Source of the DNA: Comamonadaceae bacterium
GTDB taxonomy: Bacteria > Pseudomonadota > Gammaproteobacteria > Burkholderiales > Burkholderiaceae_C
DNA length: 35,116 nucleotides
Assembly (NCBI GenBank): GCA_947374485.1
Contig: CANCCF010000025.1
Location: forward strand, 1 to 35,116
Reading direction: 5' to 3'
This document shows positions 23,394 through 31,522 of the stretch, in pieces. The position numbers and the translations under genes are program-made. How positions within the stretch are numbered: the stretch's first letter is position 1; every line of letters starts with the position of its first letter. The notes beneath the pieces were generated by a model that did not search any database, was not told the origin of the DNA, and was given only the letters and a program-made list of their open reading frames with translations.

Positions 23394-25031
23394 ATGAGTG
23401 ATGAACTGATTCTGGAAATCAAGGGCCTGCGTCTGGAGAGCATGAGCGGCAGCGCCATCGTCGACAACGTCGATGTCAAGGTCAACCGCGGCGAGGTGCT
23501 GGGCCTGATTGGCGAGAGTGGCGCAGGCAAGTCCACCATTGGCCTCTCGAGCATGTGCTACGCCCGTGCCGGTGTGCACATTGCCCTGGGCGAAATTTTG
23601 CTGGGTGGCGTCAACATCCGGGCCCTGGACGCCGATGGCCGGCGCAGCATGCGCGGCAAGCGCATTGCCTACATTGCGCAAAGCGCCACCGCCGCCTTCA
23701 ACCCGGCCCACACGCTGATGGACCAGGTGTGTGAGGCGCCGCTCATCCACAAGCTGATGAGCCGCACCGAGGCCGAGGCCTGGGCGCGCCACCTCTTCAA
23801 GTCGCTGGACTTGCCCGACCCGGAGAACTTTGGTGCGCGCTACCCGCACCAGGCCTCTGGCGGCCAGTTGCAGCGCGCCATGGCAGCCATGGCCATGTCC
23901 TGCCGCCCTGACGTGCTGGTGCTCGACGAGCCCACCACCGCGCTGGACGTGACCACGCAGATTGAAGTGCTGATCCTGCTCAAGTCGCTGATCCGCGAGT
24001 ACAACACCGCCGCCATCTACATCACCCACGACCTCGCGGTGGTGGCCCAGGTGGCCGACCGCATCAAGGTACTGCGCCACGGCAAGGAAGTCGAAGAAGG
24101 CCTCACCTCGCAAATTCTGCACAACGCCAAACAGGACTACACCGCCCGTCTGGTGGCGGTGCGCGGTGCGGCTGCGAGCGAGCGCGCCGCACCCGAAACC
24201 GTCAAAGACACCACGGTGCTCTCCATCAAGGACTGCCACGCCTACTACGGCGCCTTCCACGTGGTGAAGGGCGTGAGCCTGGATGTGAAGCTGGGCGAAA
24301 CGGTGGCGGTGGTGGGCGAGTCGGGCTCCGGCAAGTCCACCTTGGCGCGCATCGTCACCGGCCTGTTGCCGCCCAAGAGCGGCGAAATCATCTTCCAGGG
24401 CAAGGCCTTGCCGCGCAGCCTGAAAGAGCGCAGCAAGGAACTCAAGCAGCGCATCCAGCTGGTTTACCAGATTCCTGACGTGGCCATCAACCCGCGCCAG
24501 AGCCTGATGGAAATCATTGGCCGCCCGGTTCAGTTTTATTTCGGTGTGGGCCGCAAGGAAATGCAGGAGCGTGCCAAAGAACTGATGAACCTGGTGGAGC
24601 TGCCGCAGGAATTTTTGACGCGTCGGCCTGGCCAGCTCTCGGGCGGGCAAAAGCAGCGCGTCTGCATTGCGCGCGCGCTGGCCGCCAAGCCTGACATGAT
24701 CATCCTGGACGAGCCCACCTCGGCGCTCGACCCGCTGGTGGCCGAAGAAATTCTGACGCTGTTGCGCAAGCTGCAGCGCGAGCTCAACCTGTCCTACATC
24801 CTGATCACCCACGACCTCGACGTGGTGCACCGCATTGCGCACCGCACGGCCGTCATGTTGCAGGGCAAGTTTGTGGCCTTTGATGCCACCGACAAGATCT
24901 TCGACAACCCCGAGCACCCCTACACCCAGAAGCTCATCACGGCGGTGCCGGAGATGCGTGTCGACTGGCTGGATGAAGTATTGGCCAGCCGGGCCAAAGC
25001 TGCCGCCACACCGCAAGCCCTGGCGGCGTGA
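23394..25031 (+). CDS. Fused double ABC ATPase (DppD-DppF type)
   Basis: This 545-residue protein carries two complete nucleotide-binding domains. Domain 1 has Walker A GESGAGKST (40-48), signature ASGGQLQRA and Walker B VLVLDEPTTALD. Domain 2 has Walker A GESGSGKST (308-316), signature LSGGQKQRV and Walker B MIILDEPTSALD. Both have the Q-loop and switch histidine (ITHDL). The two halves correspond to DppD and DppF, normally separate proteins, here joined by a linker around residues 255-275. It energises the importer. AAAGGAAA precedes the ATG. Confidence 0.94.
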   Translation: MSDELILEIKGLRLESMSGSAIVDNVDVKVNRGEVLGLIGESGAGKSTIGLSSMCYARAGVHIALGEILLGGVNIRALDADGRRSMRGKRIAYIAQSATAAFNPAHTLMDQVCEAPLIHKLMSRTEAEAWARHLFKSLDLPDPENFGARYPHQASGGQLQRAMAAMAMSCRPDVLVLDEPTTALDVTTQIEVLILLKSLIREYNTAAIYITHDLAVVAQVADRIKVLRHGKEVEEGLTSQILHNAKQDYTARLVAVRGAAASERAAPETVKDTTVLSIKDCHAYYGAFHVVKGVSLDVKLGETVAVVGESGSGKSTLARIVTGLLPPKSGEIIFQGKALPRSLKERSKELKQRIQLVYQIPDVAINPRQSLMEIIGRPVQFYFGVGRKEMQERAKELMNLVELPQEFLTRRPGQLSGGQKQRVCIARALAAKPDMIILDEPTSALDPLVAEEILTLLRKLQRELNLSYILITHDLDVVHRIAHRTAVMLQGKFVAFDATDKIFDNPEHPYTQKLITAVPEMRVDWLDEVLASRAKAAATPQALAA

Positions 25032-25930
25032 GCATGGCCAATGCCCGCGCCCAGCGCTGGGCGGGCATTGCGCTGGTGGCGTTGGCGGCCCTCTCCTGGA
25101 GCACCGCGGGCCTGTTCCCGCGCGTGGTCAGCACCGATGTATTCACCACGCTGTTCTGGCGCTCCACCCTGGGCGGGCTGTCGGTGCTGGCCGCACAGGC
25201 CTTGCTGAACAAGCGCCATGACCTCTCCAGCCTGTGGCGCCTGAGTTGGCCCGAGGTCTGGATGTCGCTGGCCAGTTCGGGCGCCATGGTGTGTTTTATT
25301 GCCGCGTTTTTCTTTGCCCCGGTGGCAGACGTGGTGTTCATCTACAGCGCCTTTCCCATCATGACCTTGCTGCTCTCGGCTCTGCTGCTGGGCACCGTGG
25401 TGCAGCGCCTCGATCTGTGGTGCACGGCCACCGTGGTGCTGGGCATGGCGCTGATCGTGCAGGGCCAGTCGTCGCTGCACAGCGCGCTGGGCGCGGCACT
25501 GAGCCTGGTGGCCACCTTGCTGTTTGCGCTCATCACCATCGGTATCAAACGCCACCCCGGGGCGGAGATGGTGAAGGTGACTTATGTGGGCGCTTTTGTG
25601 GCCGCCCTGGCCATGGCGCCCTTCACCACCTTCCAGGGCACCCGCACGCTGGACCTGCTGTGGCTGTGGCTGTATGGCGTGCTCAATGTGGGCGTGGGCT
25701 TTGGCCTGTACCTGCTGGGCGTGCGCCGCATCAAGGCGGTGCTGGCCTCGCTGGTCTGCATGCTGGAGATTCCGCTGGCGCCCCTGTGGGTCTATGCCTT
25801 TTTTGGCGAGGCAGTGTCACAGCAAAGCCTGGTTGGTGGCGCGGTGATTGTGCTGGCGGTGCTGGTGAATGTGCTGAGCGCAGGGCGCAGCGGCGCGCCG
25901 GTGAACGCTAATCCTGCATCGCCCGGTTAA
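25028..25930 (+). CDS. EamA/DMT-family transporter
   Basis: This 300-residue protein has about ten hydrophobic helices and two EamA repeats; the first opens with IALVALAALSWSTAGLFPR, a family hallmark. Such transporters export or import small metabolites. The GTG start at 25028 overlaps the ATPase stop (GTGA), implying translational coupling; an ATG 6 bases later is equally possible. It is the last gene of the importer operon. The final 23 bases overlap the tail of the opposing LysR gene. Confidence 0.88.
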   Translation: MSMANARAQRWAGIALVALAALSWSTAGLFPRVVSTDVFTTLFWRSTLGGLSVLAAQALLNKRHDLSSLWRLSWPEVWMSLASSGAMVCFIAAFFFAPVADVVFIYSAFPIMTLLLSALLLGTVVQRLDLWCTATVVLGMALIVQGQSSLHSALGAALSLVATLLFALITIGIKRHPGAEMVKVTYVGAFVAALAMAPFTTFQGTRTLDLLWLWLYGVLNVGVGFGLYLLGVRRIKAVLASLVCMLEIPLAPLWVYAFFGEAVSQQSLVGGAVIVLAVLVNVLSAGRSGAPVNANPASPG

Positions 25931-26795
25931 TGAGCCAGGTCTTGAAATCATGCACCCGCGCAGGCGTGGTCGGCTCGCGCCCAGGCACCACAAACCAGTA
26001 GGCAAACGGGCCTTCCACATACAGCGCGTTGTGGCGCATCAGCTCGCCCGACTGCAGCTCGCGCACCACCATGGCCTCGTCGACGATGACCACACCGGCA
26101 CCGGCAATGGCCGCGCTGATGGCCTGGTCCAGGGTGCTGAAGTTCAGGCCCGGCCGGGCGTCGAGCGCGGCGGGGCCGTGCTGGGCAATCCATTGCTCCC
26201 ATACCGGCAGGCGCTGGCCCGCGTCGAGCACGTGCAAGAGCGTGGCGCCGGGAATGGCCGGGGGCTTGCCCGCGCGCCACAGCGAAGGGCTGCTGACCAT
26301 CACATGGCGCTCCTTCATCACCGGCTCGCACACGGTGCGCGGCCAGGCCTGCTGGTCAAACACAATCAGACAGTCGATGGAGCGGGCTTCGCGCAGGCCG
26401 GTGATGCGGTCGGTGGTGATGGACAAATCGATATGCGGAAAGCGCGCGCGAAAGTCCGAGAGGCGCGGCGCCAGCCAGCGTGTGGCAAAGGTGGGGGGCG
26501 CATTCACGGTGAGCATTTGCGGGCGCTGCTGGCCGGTGGCCCGGTTCACCGCCACCTCCATTTCGGCAAACAGGCGGCCCAGGGTGTCGGCCAACTCCTT
26601 GCCTGCGGGGGTGAGCTCCACGGCCTGGTGCACGCGCACAAACAGCGGCACACCCAGGGCGGTTTCGAGTTGCTTGACCTGGCGGCTGATGGCGCCTTGC
26701 GTGACGTGCAGCACCTCGCCCGCATGGGTAAAACTGCCCTCGCGCGCGGCCACGGCAAAGGCCTTGAGCGCGTTCAGCGGTGGCAGGCGCTGCAC
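25908..26795 (-). CDS. LysR-family transcriptional regulator (GcvA-like)
   Basis: This 295-residue protein begins with RLPPLNALKAFAVAAREGSF, then the helix-turn-helix AGEVLHVTQGAISRQVKQLE (~25-44), and has a LysR effector domain from ~90. The opening resembles GcvA and related regulators. The frame is open 49 codons further upstream, but that part overlaps folK. GTG 26795 gives the normal LysR start, with GAGG 8 bases upstream overlapping the folK stop. It lies directly downstream of folK (10-base gap) and tail-to-tail, by 23 bases, with the DMT transporter gene, which it may control. That is inference. Confidence 0.9.
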   Translation of the reverse strand: MQRLPPLNALKAFAVAAREGSFTHAGEVLHVTQGAISRQVKQLETALGVPLFVRVHQAVELTPAGKELADTLGRLFAEMEVAVNRATGQQRPQMLTVNAPPTFATRWLAPRLSDFRARFPHIDLSITTDRITGLREARSIDCLIVFDQQAWPRTVCEPVMKERHVMVSSPSLWRAGKPPAIPGATLLHVLDAGQRLPVWEQWIAQHGPAALDARPGLNFSTLDQAISAAIAGAGVVIVDEAMVVRELQSGELMRHNALYVEGPFAYWFVVPGREPTTPARVHDFKTWLINRAMQD

Positions 26796-26805
26796 TGCCG
26801 TGGCC

Positions 26806-27285
26806 TCACAACACCCACACCAACTGGTCGGCCACGGCCTGCAGTTGCGCGCTGCTGGCAAGGCCCGGCGCAATCTCGGCCAGCGGACGCAGCACAAAGG
26901 CGCGCTGCCACATGCGCGGGTGCGGCAAGACCAGGTCGGCATCGTTCAACACCAACTCGTCATAAAGCAGCACGTCCAGGTCCAGTGTGCGCGGCGCATT
27001 GCGAAACGGGCGGCTGCGGCCCGCGGCATTTTCAATGCCCTGCAACTGCGCCAGCAGGGCATGGGGTTTCAGGCGGGTCTGCACCTGCACCACGGCGTTG
27101 ACGTAGTCGCCACCACCGGCGTCGACAGGCGCGCTGCCGTACAGCGAAGACTGGGCGGTAAGTGCCAGGCCGTCCAGCGTGGCAATGGCGTCGATGGCGG
27201 CCAGCACCGCCGTGCGCGGCTCACCCAGGTTGGCGCCCAGGCCAATATAGGCAGTCACAGGCGCGCGCATGTCGGGCTCCCCCAT
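26806..27285 (-). CDS. folK: 6-hydroxymethyl-7,8-dihydropterin pyrophosphokinase
   Basis: HPPK of 159 residues: AYIGLGANLGEP (12-23), SSLYGSAP, the catalytic and metal motif RTLDLDVLLYD (Asp102, Asp104), and LPHPRMWQRAFVLRPLAEIAP. It pyrophosphorylates 6-hydroxymethyl-dihydropterin in folate synthesis. The outer ATG is used here; the inner ATG at 27270 has a better Shine-Dalgarno (GGGGGAG, 6 bases away) and gives MRAPVTAYIGLG, nearer the usual start. It follows pcnB after 8 bases, as in many beta- and gammaproteobacteria. Confidence 0.95.
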   Translation of the reverse strand: MGEPDMRAPVTAYIGLGANLGEPRTAVLAAIDAIATLDGLALTAQSSLYGSAPVDAGGGDYVNAVVQVQTRLKPHALLAQLQGIENAAGRSRPFRNAPRTLDLDVLLYDELVLNDADLVLPHPRMWQRAFVLRPLAEIAPGLASSAQLQAVADQLVWVL

Positions 27286-27293
27286 GGGCTGCC

Positions 27294-28910
27294 TCAGTAG
27301 TCGCTGCCGCCACGGGGTACCGAGCCGCTGCCACCGTCACCCGCACCGCCTGCGCCACCACTGGGGCGGCGTTTGCGGCGGCGCTTGCGCGGCGCAGAGC
27401 TGCCTTCTTCCGCGCCCGGCTGGGCATCGGCTTGTGGGGCGGCAGCCGCGCTGGTGTCGGCTGCCGTGGCGTCGCGTGCGGGCCTGTCACGCACCGGGGC
27501 CGGAGCGCGGTGCACACGCGGCGCCTTGGGGCGGGCCTGCTGCTCGGCGCGCACCTGGTCAATCATGTCCTGGCGCAGGTTGTCGTCGGCCAGGCTGAAC
27601 TCCTGCCACCAGTCGGCCAGCACCTCGTCCACCTCACCGGCGTCGGCGCGCAGGCGCATGAAGTCAAAGGCGGCACGAAAACGTGGCTGGTCGACCATGC
27701 CAAAAGGCGTGCTGCCCACGCGCTTCTCGAAGCGCGGCTGCAGCAGCCAGATTTCGCGCATGTCACCGGCCAGACGGCCACGGCCTGAGACGTCTCCTAT
27801 GCGGGCATTGAACACGTCTTCAATCGCATCCTGCAAGGCCGGGTGGCTGTGCTGGTGGTCGGCGATGCGACGCGCCCAGCCGTCACGCACATCGGCCCAG
27901 AGCACGCAGGCCAGCAGGAAGCTGGGGGCCACGGGCTTGCCTTCGCCCACGCGGCGGTCGGTGTCTTTCAGGGCCGCGTTCACAAAGCCCTGGTCGGCGC
28001 GCTCCACCACCACGTCGAGCAGCGGGTAGATGCCGGTGTGCATGTTCAGGCTCTTGAGCTGGGCAATGGAGGCCAGCGCGTGCCCGGTCTGCAAGAGCTT
28101 GAGCATCTCGTCAAACAGGCGGCTTTGCGGCACATCGGCCAGAAGCGCCTGCGACTTGATCAGCGGGCCCGAGGTTTTGGCATCCATCTTGAAGCCCAGG
28201 GCGTTGAGCTTGGCGGAAAAACGCACGGCGCGGATGATGCGCACCGGATCTTCGCGGTAGCGCGTGGCGGCGTCGCCAATCATGCGCAGGGTGAGGTTGC
28301 GGGCGTCCTTCAGACCGTTGTGGTAGTCCACCACAATCTGCGTCTCGGGGTCGTAGTACATGGCGTTGATGGTGAAGTCGCGGCGCACTGCGTCTTCTTC
28401 TTGCGGGCCCCAGACGTTGTCGCGCAGCACGCGCCCGGTGGAGTCCACCGCGTGATGCATGCCAGCGAGCTCGCTCTTGCTGGTCTTCTCGTTGCCCGCC
28501 ACCTGCTCGGCCGCAGCGTTGTCCAGGTAGGCACGGAAGGTGGAGACCTCGATCACTTCGTTCTCGCGCCCGCGCCCGTACACCACGTGCACGATGCGAA
28601 AGCGCCGCCCGATGATGAAGGCGCGCCGGAACAGGCCTTTGACCTGCTCGGGCGTGGCGTTGGTGGCCACATCAAAGTCTTTGGGGCGCAGGCCCAGCAG
28701 CAGGTCGCGCACGGCACCACCCACGATGTAGGCTTCAAAGCCTGCGTTCTTGAGCGTGCGCACCACATTGGCGGCGCGCTCGTCCACCAGCGTCGGGTCT
28801 ATGCCGTGGGTGCTGGCGGGCACTTCCACGCGCTTGCCAAACTTGGGGGCGGCGGCGCGCTTGGTGACGCCCGCCTTGCCCAGCAGTTTGTCGATAAATG
28901 TCTTGATCAA
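27294..28910 (-). CDS. pcnB: Poly(A) polymerase I
   Basis: This 538-residue protein of the class II nucleotidyltransferase family has GGAVRDLLLG (64-73) and the metal-binding DFD (Asp78, Asp80), then an RNA/head domain with ARNLTLRMIGDAATRYREDPVRI. The C-terminal tail is strongly basic (RKRRRKRR) and Gly-rich, expected for RNA contact. It adds 3' poly(A) tails that mark RNA for decay. The frame continues upstream through the end of the HAD gene, but TTG 28910, with AGGAAG 6 bases upstream, gives MIKTFIDKLLGKAG, which matches how I recall betaproteobacterial PcnB beginning. Upstream ATGs would add ~80 unrelated residues. Confidence 0.92.
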   Translation of the reverse strand: MIKTFIDKLLGKAGVTKRAAAPKFGKRVEVPASTHGIDPTLVDERAANVVRTLKNAGFEAYIVGGAVRDLLLGLRPKDFDVATNATPEQVKGLFRRAFIIGRRFRIVHVVYGRGRENEVIEVSTFRAYLDNAAAEQVAGNEKTSKSELAGMHHAVDSTGRVLRDNVWGPQEEDAVRRDFTINAMYYDPETQIVVDYHNGLKDARNLTLRMIGDAATRYREDPVRIIRAVRFSAKLNALGFKMDAKTSGPLIKSQALLADVPQSRLFDEMLKLLQTGHALASIAQLKSLNMHTGIYPLLDVVVERADQGFVNAALKDTDRRVGEGKPVAPSFLLACVLWADVRDGWARRIADHQHSHPALQDAIEDVFNARIGDVSGRGRLAGDMREIWLLQPRFEKRVGSTPFGMVDQPRFRAAFDFMRLRADAGEVDEVLADWWQEFSLADDNLRQDMIDQVRAEQQARPKAPRVHRAPAPVRDRPARDATAADTSAAAAPQADAQPGAEEGSSAPRKRRRKRRPSGGAGGAGDGGSGSVPRGGSDY

Positions 28911-28943
28911 GTCGGTCTTCCTGGTGATTTCTTGCTTGTGTGG

Positions 28944-28968
28944 GGCCTGGGCCCCTGCGGGCCCGGCC
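28944..28968. other. GC-only hairpin between HAD phosphatase gene and pcnB
   Basis: GGGCCC (28949-28954), loop CTGC, GGGCCC (28959-28964), extended by GGCC on both sides with a one-base bulge. There is no T-run in either direction, so it is more likely an intercistronic stability or pausing structure than a terminator. Confidence 0.4.
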
Positions 28969-28972
28969 GGTT

Positions 28973-29659
28973 TCAGGCAAACAGGTCGAGTATGCGCCAT
29001 TGGCGCTCGGTGGCCAGCACGCGCAGGCGCTCGTCGGGGTTGGTGGCCACGGCCACATCGGCCTTCTCCAGCAGCGGCACGTCGTTGATGGAGTCGGAAT
29101 AAAAAGTGGTGTGGACGCTGTCCCAGTCCAGCCCGCGCTGCAGCATCCACTGCTCCATGCGCGTGACCTTGCCTTCACGGAAGGAGGGCACGCCGCGTAT
29201 CTCGCCGGTGTACCAGCCGCTGCCGCCTTCTCGCTCGTCGCGCTCCAGCTCGATGGCCAGCAACTCAGGCACGCCAAAGGCCGTGGCAATCGGGCGCGTC
29301 ACAAATTCGTTGGTGGCGGTGATGATGACCACCGTATCACCAGCCGCCTGGTGCGCCTGCACCAGTTCCAGCGCATTGGCGCGGATGCCGGGCAGCACCA
29401 CCTGCTGCATGTACTGCGCATGCGCTTGCCTGGACTTTTGCTCGCCCTGGCGGCACACGGCCGAGGTAGCAAAGCGGCAGTAGGCGTGGATGTCCAGCGT
29501 GCCGGCCTTGTACTGGGCATAGAAGGCGTCGTTCTGGCGCTTGAAGGCCTCGGCCTCGTTCCAGCCCAGGCCAATGGTGAATTCGCCCCAGCTGTAGTCC
29601 GAGTCAAAGGGGATGAGGGTGTGGTCCAGGTCAAACAGGGCCAGCTTCTTCTTTGTCAT
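28973..29659 (-). CDS. HAD-IB family phosphatase (SerB/CicA-like)
   Basis: This 228-residue HAD-superfamily protein has motif I FDLDHTL (Asp10 nucleophile, Asp12), motif II IITATN, a conserved lysine in FREGKVTR, and motif IV YSDSINDVPLL. This layout belongs to subfamily IB, with phosphoserine phosphatase and CicA-type proteins; the substrate is unknown. The start overlaps the hda stop (ATGA), so it is translated coupled to hda. The hda - HAD - pcnB order is typical for the related bacteria. Confidence 0.92.
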   Translation of the reverse strand: MTKKKLALFDLDHTLIPFDSDYSWGEFTIGLGWNEAEAFKRQNDAFYAQYKAGTLDIHAYCRFATSAVCRQGEQKSRQAHAQYMQQVVLPGIRANALELVQAHQAAGDTVVIITATNEFVTRPIATAFGVPELLAIELERDEREGGSGWYTGEIRGVPSFREGKVTRMEQWMLQRGLDWDSVHTTFYSDSINDVPLLEKADVAVATNPDERLRVLATERQWRILDLFA

Positions 29660-30342
29660 GTGTGCTCCATCATGGATTTGATCATGGGTATGGTGATGGC
29701 GCGCTTGCTTTGCAGGCTGTAGCCGTCCAGCAGCTCCAGCAACTCCATCAGGTGGCCGAGGTCGCGGGAGAAGCGGGTCAGCATGAAGTCCATGACCTCA
29801 TCGCCCAGAAAGACGCCGCGCGCATCGGCCGCCTGCCGCAGTACGGCGCGGCGCTCAGGTTCGCTCAGCAACTGCAGGCCAAACACATGGCCCCAGCCCA
29901 GACGGGTGCGCAGGTCGTCGCGCAGTTTGAGTTCCACCGGCGCGCCTTCGCCCGCGGCCATCACCGGGCGCTGCAGCGCGTGGGCGTTGACAAACCAGTT
30001 GAAGGCCACTTGCTGCTGCGCGGCAGTGTAGAGGTGCACATCGTCCAGCAGCACGGCGGCCCAGTCCTCGGAATAGTCGGGTGCGTTGTGCACCGAGCTG
30101 TCCAGCCAGCCCGCACGCGCGCCCTGCTCGCGCAGGCCTTCGCGCGCAGCCTTGAGCAAATGGGTCTTGCCGCTGCCGCTCGGGCCCCAGTAGTAGGTGG
30201 GCACCGGTGAGCGCGTTGGCGCATGCAGCTTGTCGCCCAGCCACAGTGCCAAGTGTTGCAGGGCGGCAGCGTTGGGCCCGGCACAAAAGTTGGCCACGGT
30301 AGGGCCGGCGGACAAACCAATATCCAGCGCGATCTGTTTCAT
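29656..30342 (-). CDS. hda: DnaA regulatory inactivator Hda
   Basis: This 228-residue AAA+ protein is homologous to the DnaA ATPase domain. Walker A is GPSGSGKT (53-60) and Walker B AVLLDDVH (~96-103). The N-terminal QIALDIGL resembles the beta-clamp-binding motif through which Hda joins the sliding clamp. Hda stimulates hydrolysis of ATP on DnaA after initiation and so limits re-replication. ATG 30342 is chosen because the upstream extension (to 30429) would overlap the preceding transporter gene and lies before the clamp motif. Confidence 0.93.
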   Translation of the reverse strand: MKQIALDIGLSAGPTVANFCAGPNAAALQHLALWLGDKLHAPTRSPVPTYYWGPSGSGKTHLLKAAREGLREQGARAGWLDSSVHNAPDYSEDWAAVLLDDVHLYTAAQQQVAFNWFVNAHALQRPVMAAGEGAPVELKLRDDLRTRLGWGHVFGLQLLSEPERRAVLRQAADARGVFLGDEVMDFMLTRFSRDLGHLMELLELLDGYSLQSKRAITIPMIKSMMEHT

Positions 30343-30355
30343 GGCGAGGCTTGCA

Positions 30356-31441
30356 TCACTGGCCACGGTACAGGTGGCTGGCCAGGTAACCGGTGCGCAC
30401 GCGCCGTATGGCCACCAGCAGCACGGCACTCAGCGGCAAGGCCACCAGCACTCCGACAAAGCCAAACAACTGGCCAAAGGCCAGCAGCGCAAAAATCACG
30501 GCTAGCGGGTGCAGGCCAATGCGCTCGCCCACCAGCTTGGGGGTCAGCACAAAGCTCTCCAGCAACTGCCCTGCACCAAACACCACCACCAGCATCAACA
30601 CGGTGTGGCCCACACCCACCGTTGCCGTGAACTGCAGCAAGCCAGCAAAGGTGGCCAGCGCCAGGCCCAGGCCAAAGCCCAGGTAGGGCACAAACACGGC
30701 CAGCCCGGTGAATACCCCAATGGGCAAGGCCAGGTCGAGCCCGAACAAGCTCAGTGCCAGGCTGTAGTACACGGCCAGCAGCAGCATCACCAGCAGTTGC
30801 CCACGCAGGTACTGGCCCAGCACGGCGTTGGCATCGCGCGCAAAGCCATCGGTGGCGCGGCGCAGGGCCGGGGGAATCAGCTGGCGCACCTGGCCCACCA
30901 GGCCATCCCACTCCATCAGCAGGTAAAACAGCGCCACCGGAATCAGCACCAGGTTGCCAATCAACGAGAAGGCCACACTGCCGCCTATTTTCAGTGACGA
31001 CAAGACAGAGCCCAGGGCCTTCTGCAAGTTCGTGTCCAGCCAGGTTCTGACCAGGGCCTTGATGCTCTCCAGGTCGAGTGCCACCTGCACGCCCCATTGC
31101 GCCAGCAGCGGCTGCAGGGTCGCACTGCCGCGCTCCAGCAGCTGGGGCAGCTGGTCGCGGATGAGCGGCGCCTCCTTGGCCAGAATGGGCACTACCAGCA
31201 GCACCAGTGCCAGCACGGCCACCACAAACAGCAACTCCACCAGTAGCACCGCCAGCACGCGTGGCAGGCGGCCACGGCCCACACCGTCGAGCCAGTCCAC
31301 CGCCGGGGTCAGTGCATAGGCCAGCACGGCCGCCACCACAAAGGGCGCCAGCACAGGGGACAACAGCCACAGCGCCAGCAACAAGGCGGCGGCAATGGCG
31401 CCCCAGGCGGCGACGGTTTTTTGGGTGGGGGTGAATTGCAT
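30356..31441 (-). CDS. AI-2E/PerM-family transporter
   Basis: This 361-residue integral membrane protein has helices near 11-45, 66-90, 155-180, 210-235 and a C-terminal cluster, in the pattern of the AI-2E transporter family (PF01594 type). Motifs include YLGFGLGLALATF and LVGERIGLHPLAVIFALLAFG. Functions in the family include export of autoinducer-2 or ions; none is certain here. The open frame continues upstream antisense through purM, but the real start is ATG 31441. It is divergent from purM and 13 bases upstream of hda. Confidence 0.9.
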   Translation of the reverse strand: MQFTPTQKTVAAWGAIAAALLLALWLLSPVLAPFVVAAVLAYALTPAVDWLDGVGRGRLPRVLAVLLVELLFVVAVLALVLLVVPILAKEAPLIRDQLPQLLERGSATLQPLLAQWGVQVALDLESIKALVRTWLDTNLQKALGSVLSSLKIGGSVAFSLIGNLVLIPVALFYLLMEWDGLVGQVRQLIPPALRRATDGFARDANAVLGQYLRGQLLVMLLLAVYYSLALSLFGLDLALPIGVFTGLAVFVPYLGFGLGLALATFAGLLQFTATVGVGHTVLMLVVVFGAGQLLESFVLTPKLVGERIGLHPLAVIFALLAFGQLFGFVGVLVALPLSAVLLVAIRRVRTGYLASHLYRGQ

Positions 31442-31460
31442 ACAGGCGGGGAGTTGGGAA

Positions 31461-31500
31461 CCCTTAAAATCAAGGGCAAATTCTATCGGGCTTGTCCCTT
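31461..31500 (+). promoter_or_regulatory. Alternating complementary words in the purM leader region
   Basis: CCCTT (31461-31465), AAGGG (31472-31476) and CCCTT (31496-31500): the middle word can pair with either neighbour, allowing two exclusive short hairpins in the 81-base gap between the divergent transporter and purM genes. The gap also must contain both promoters; no strong -35/-10 pair is obvious. Confidence 0.3.
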
Positions 31501-31522
31501 GCATAAGCCCCAGCCACCTTCC

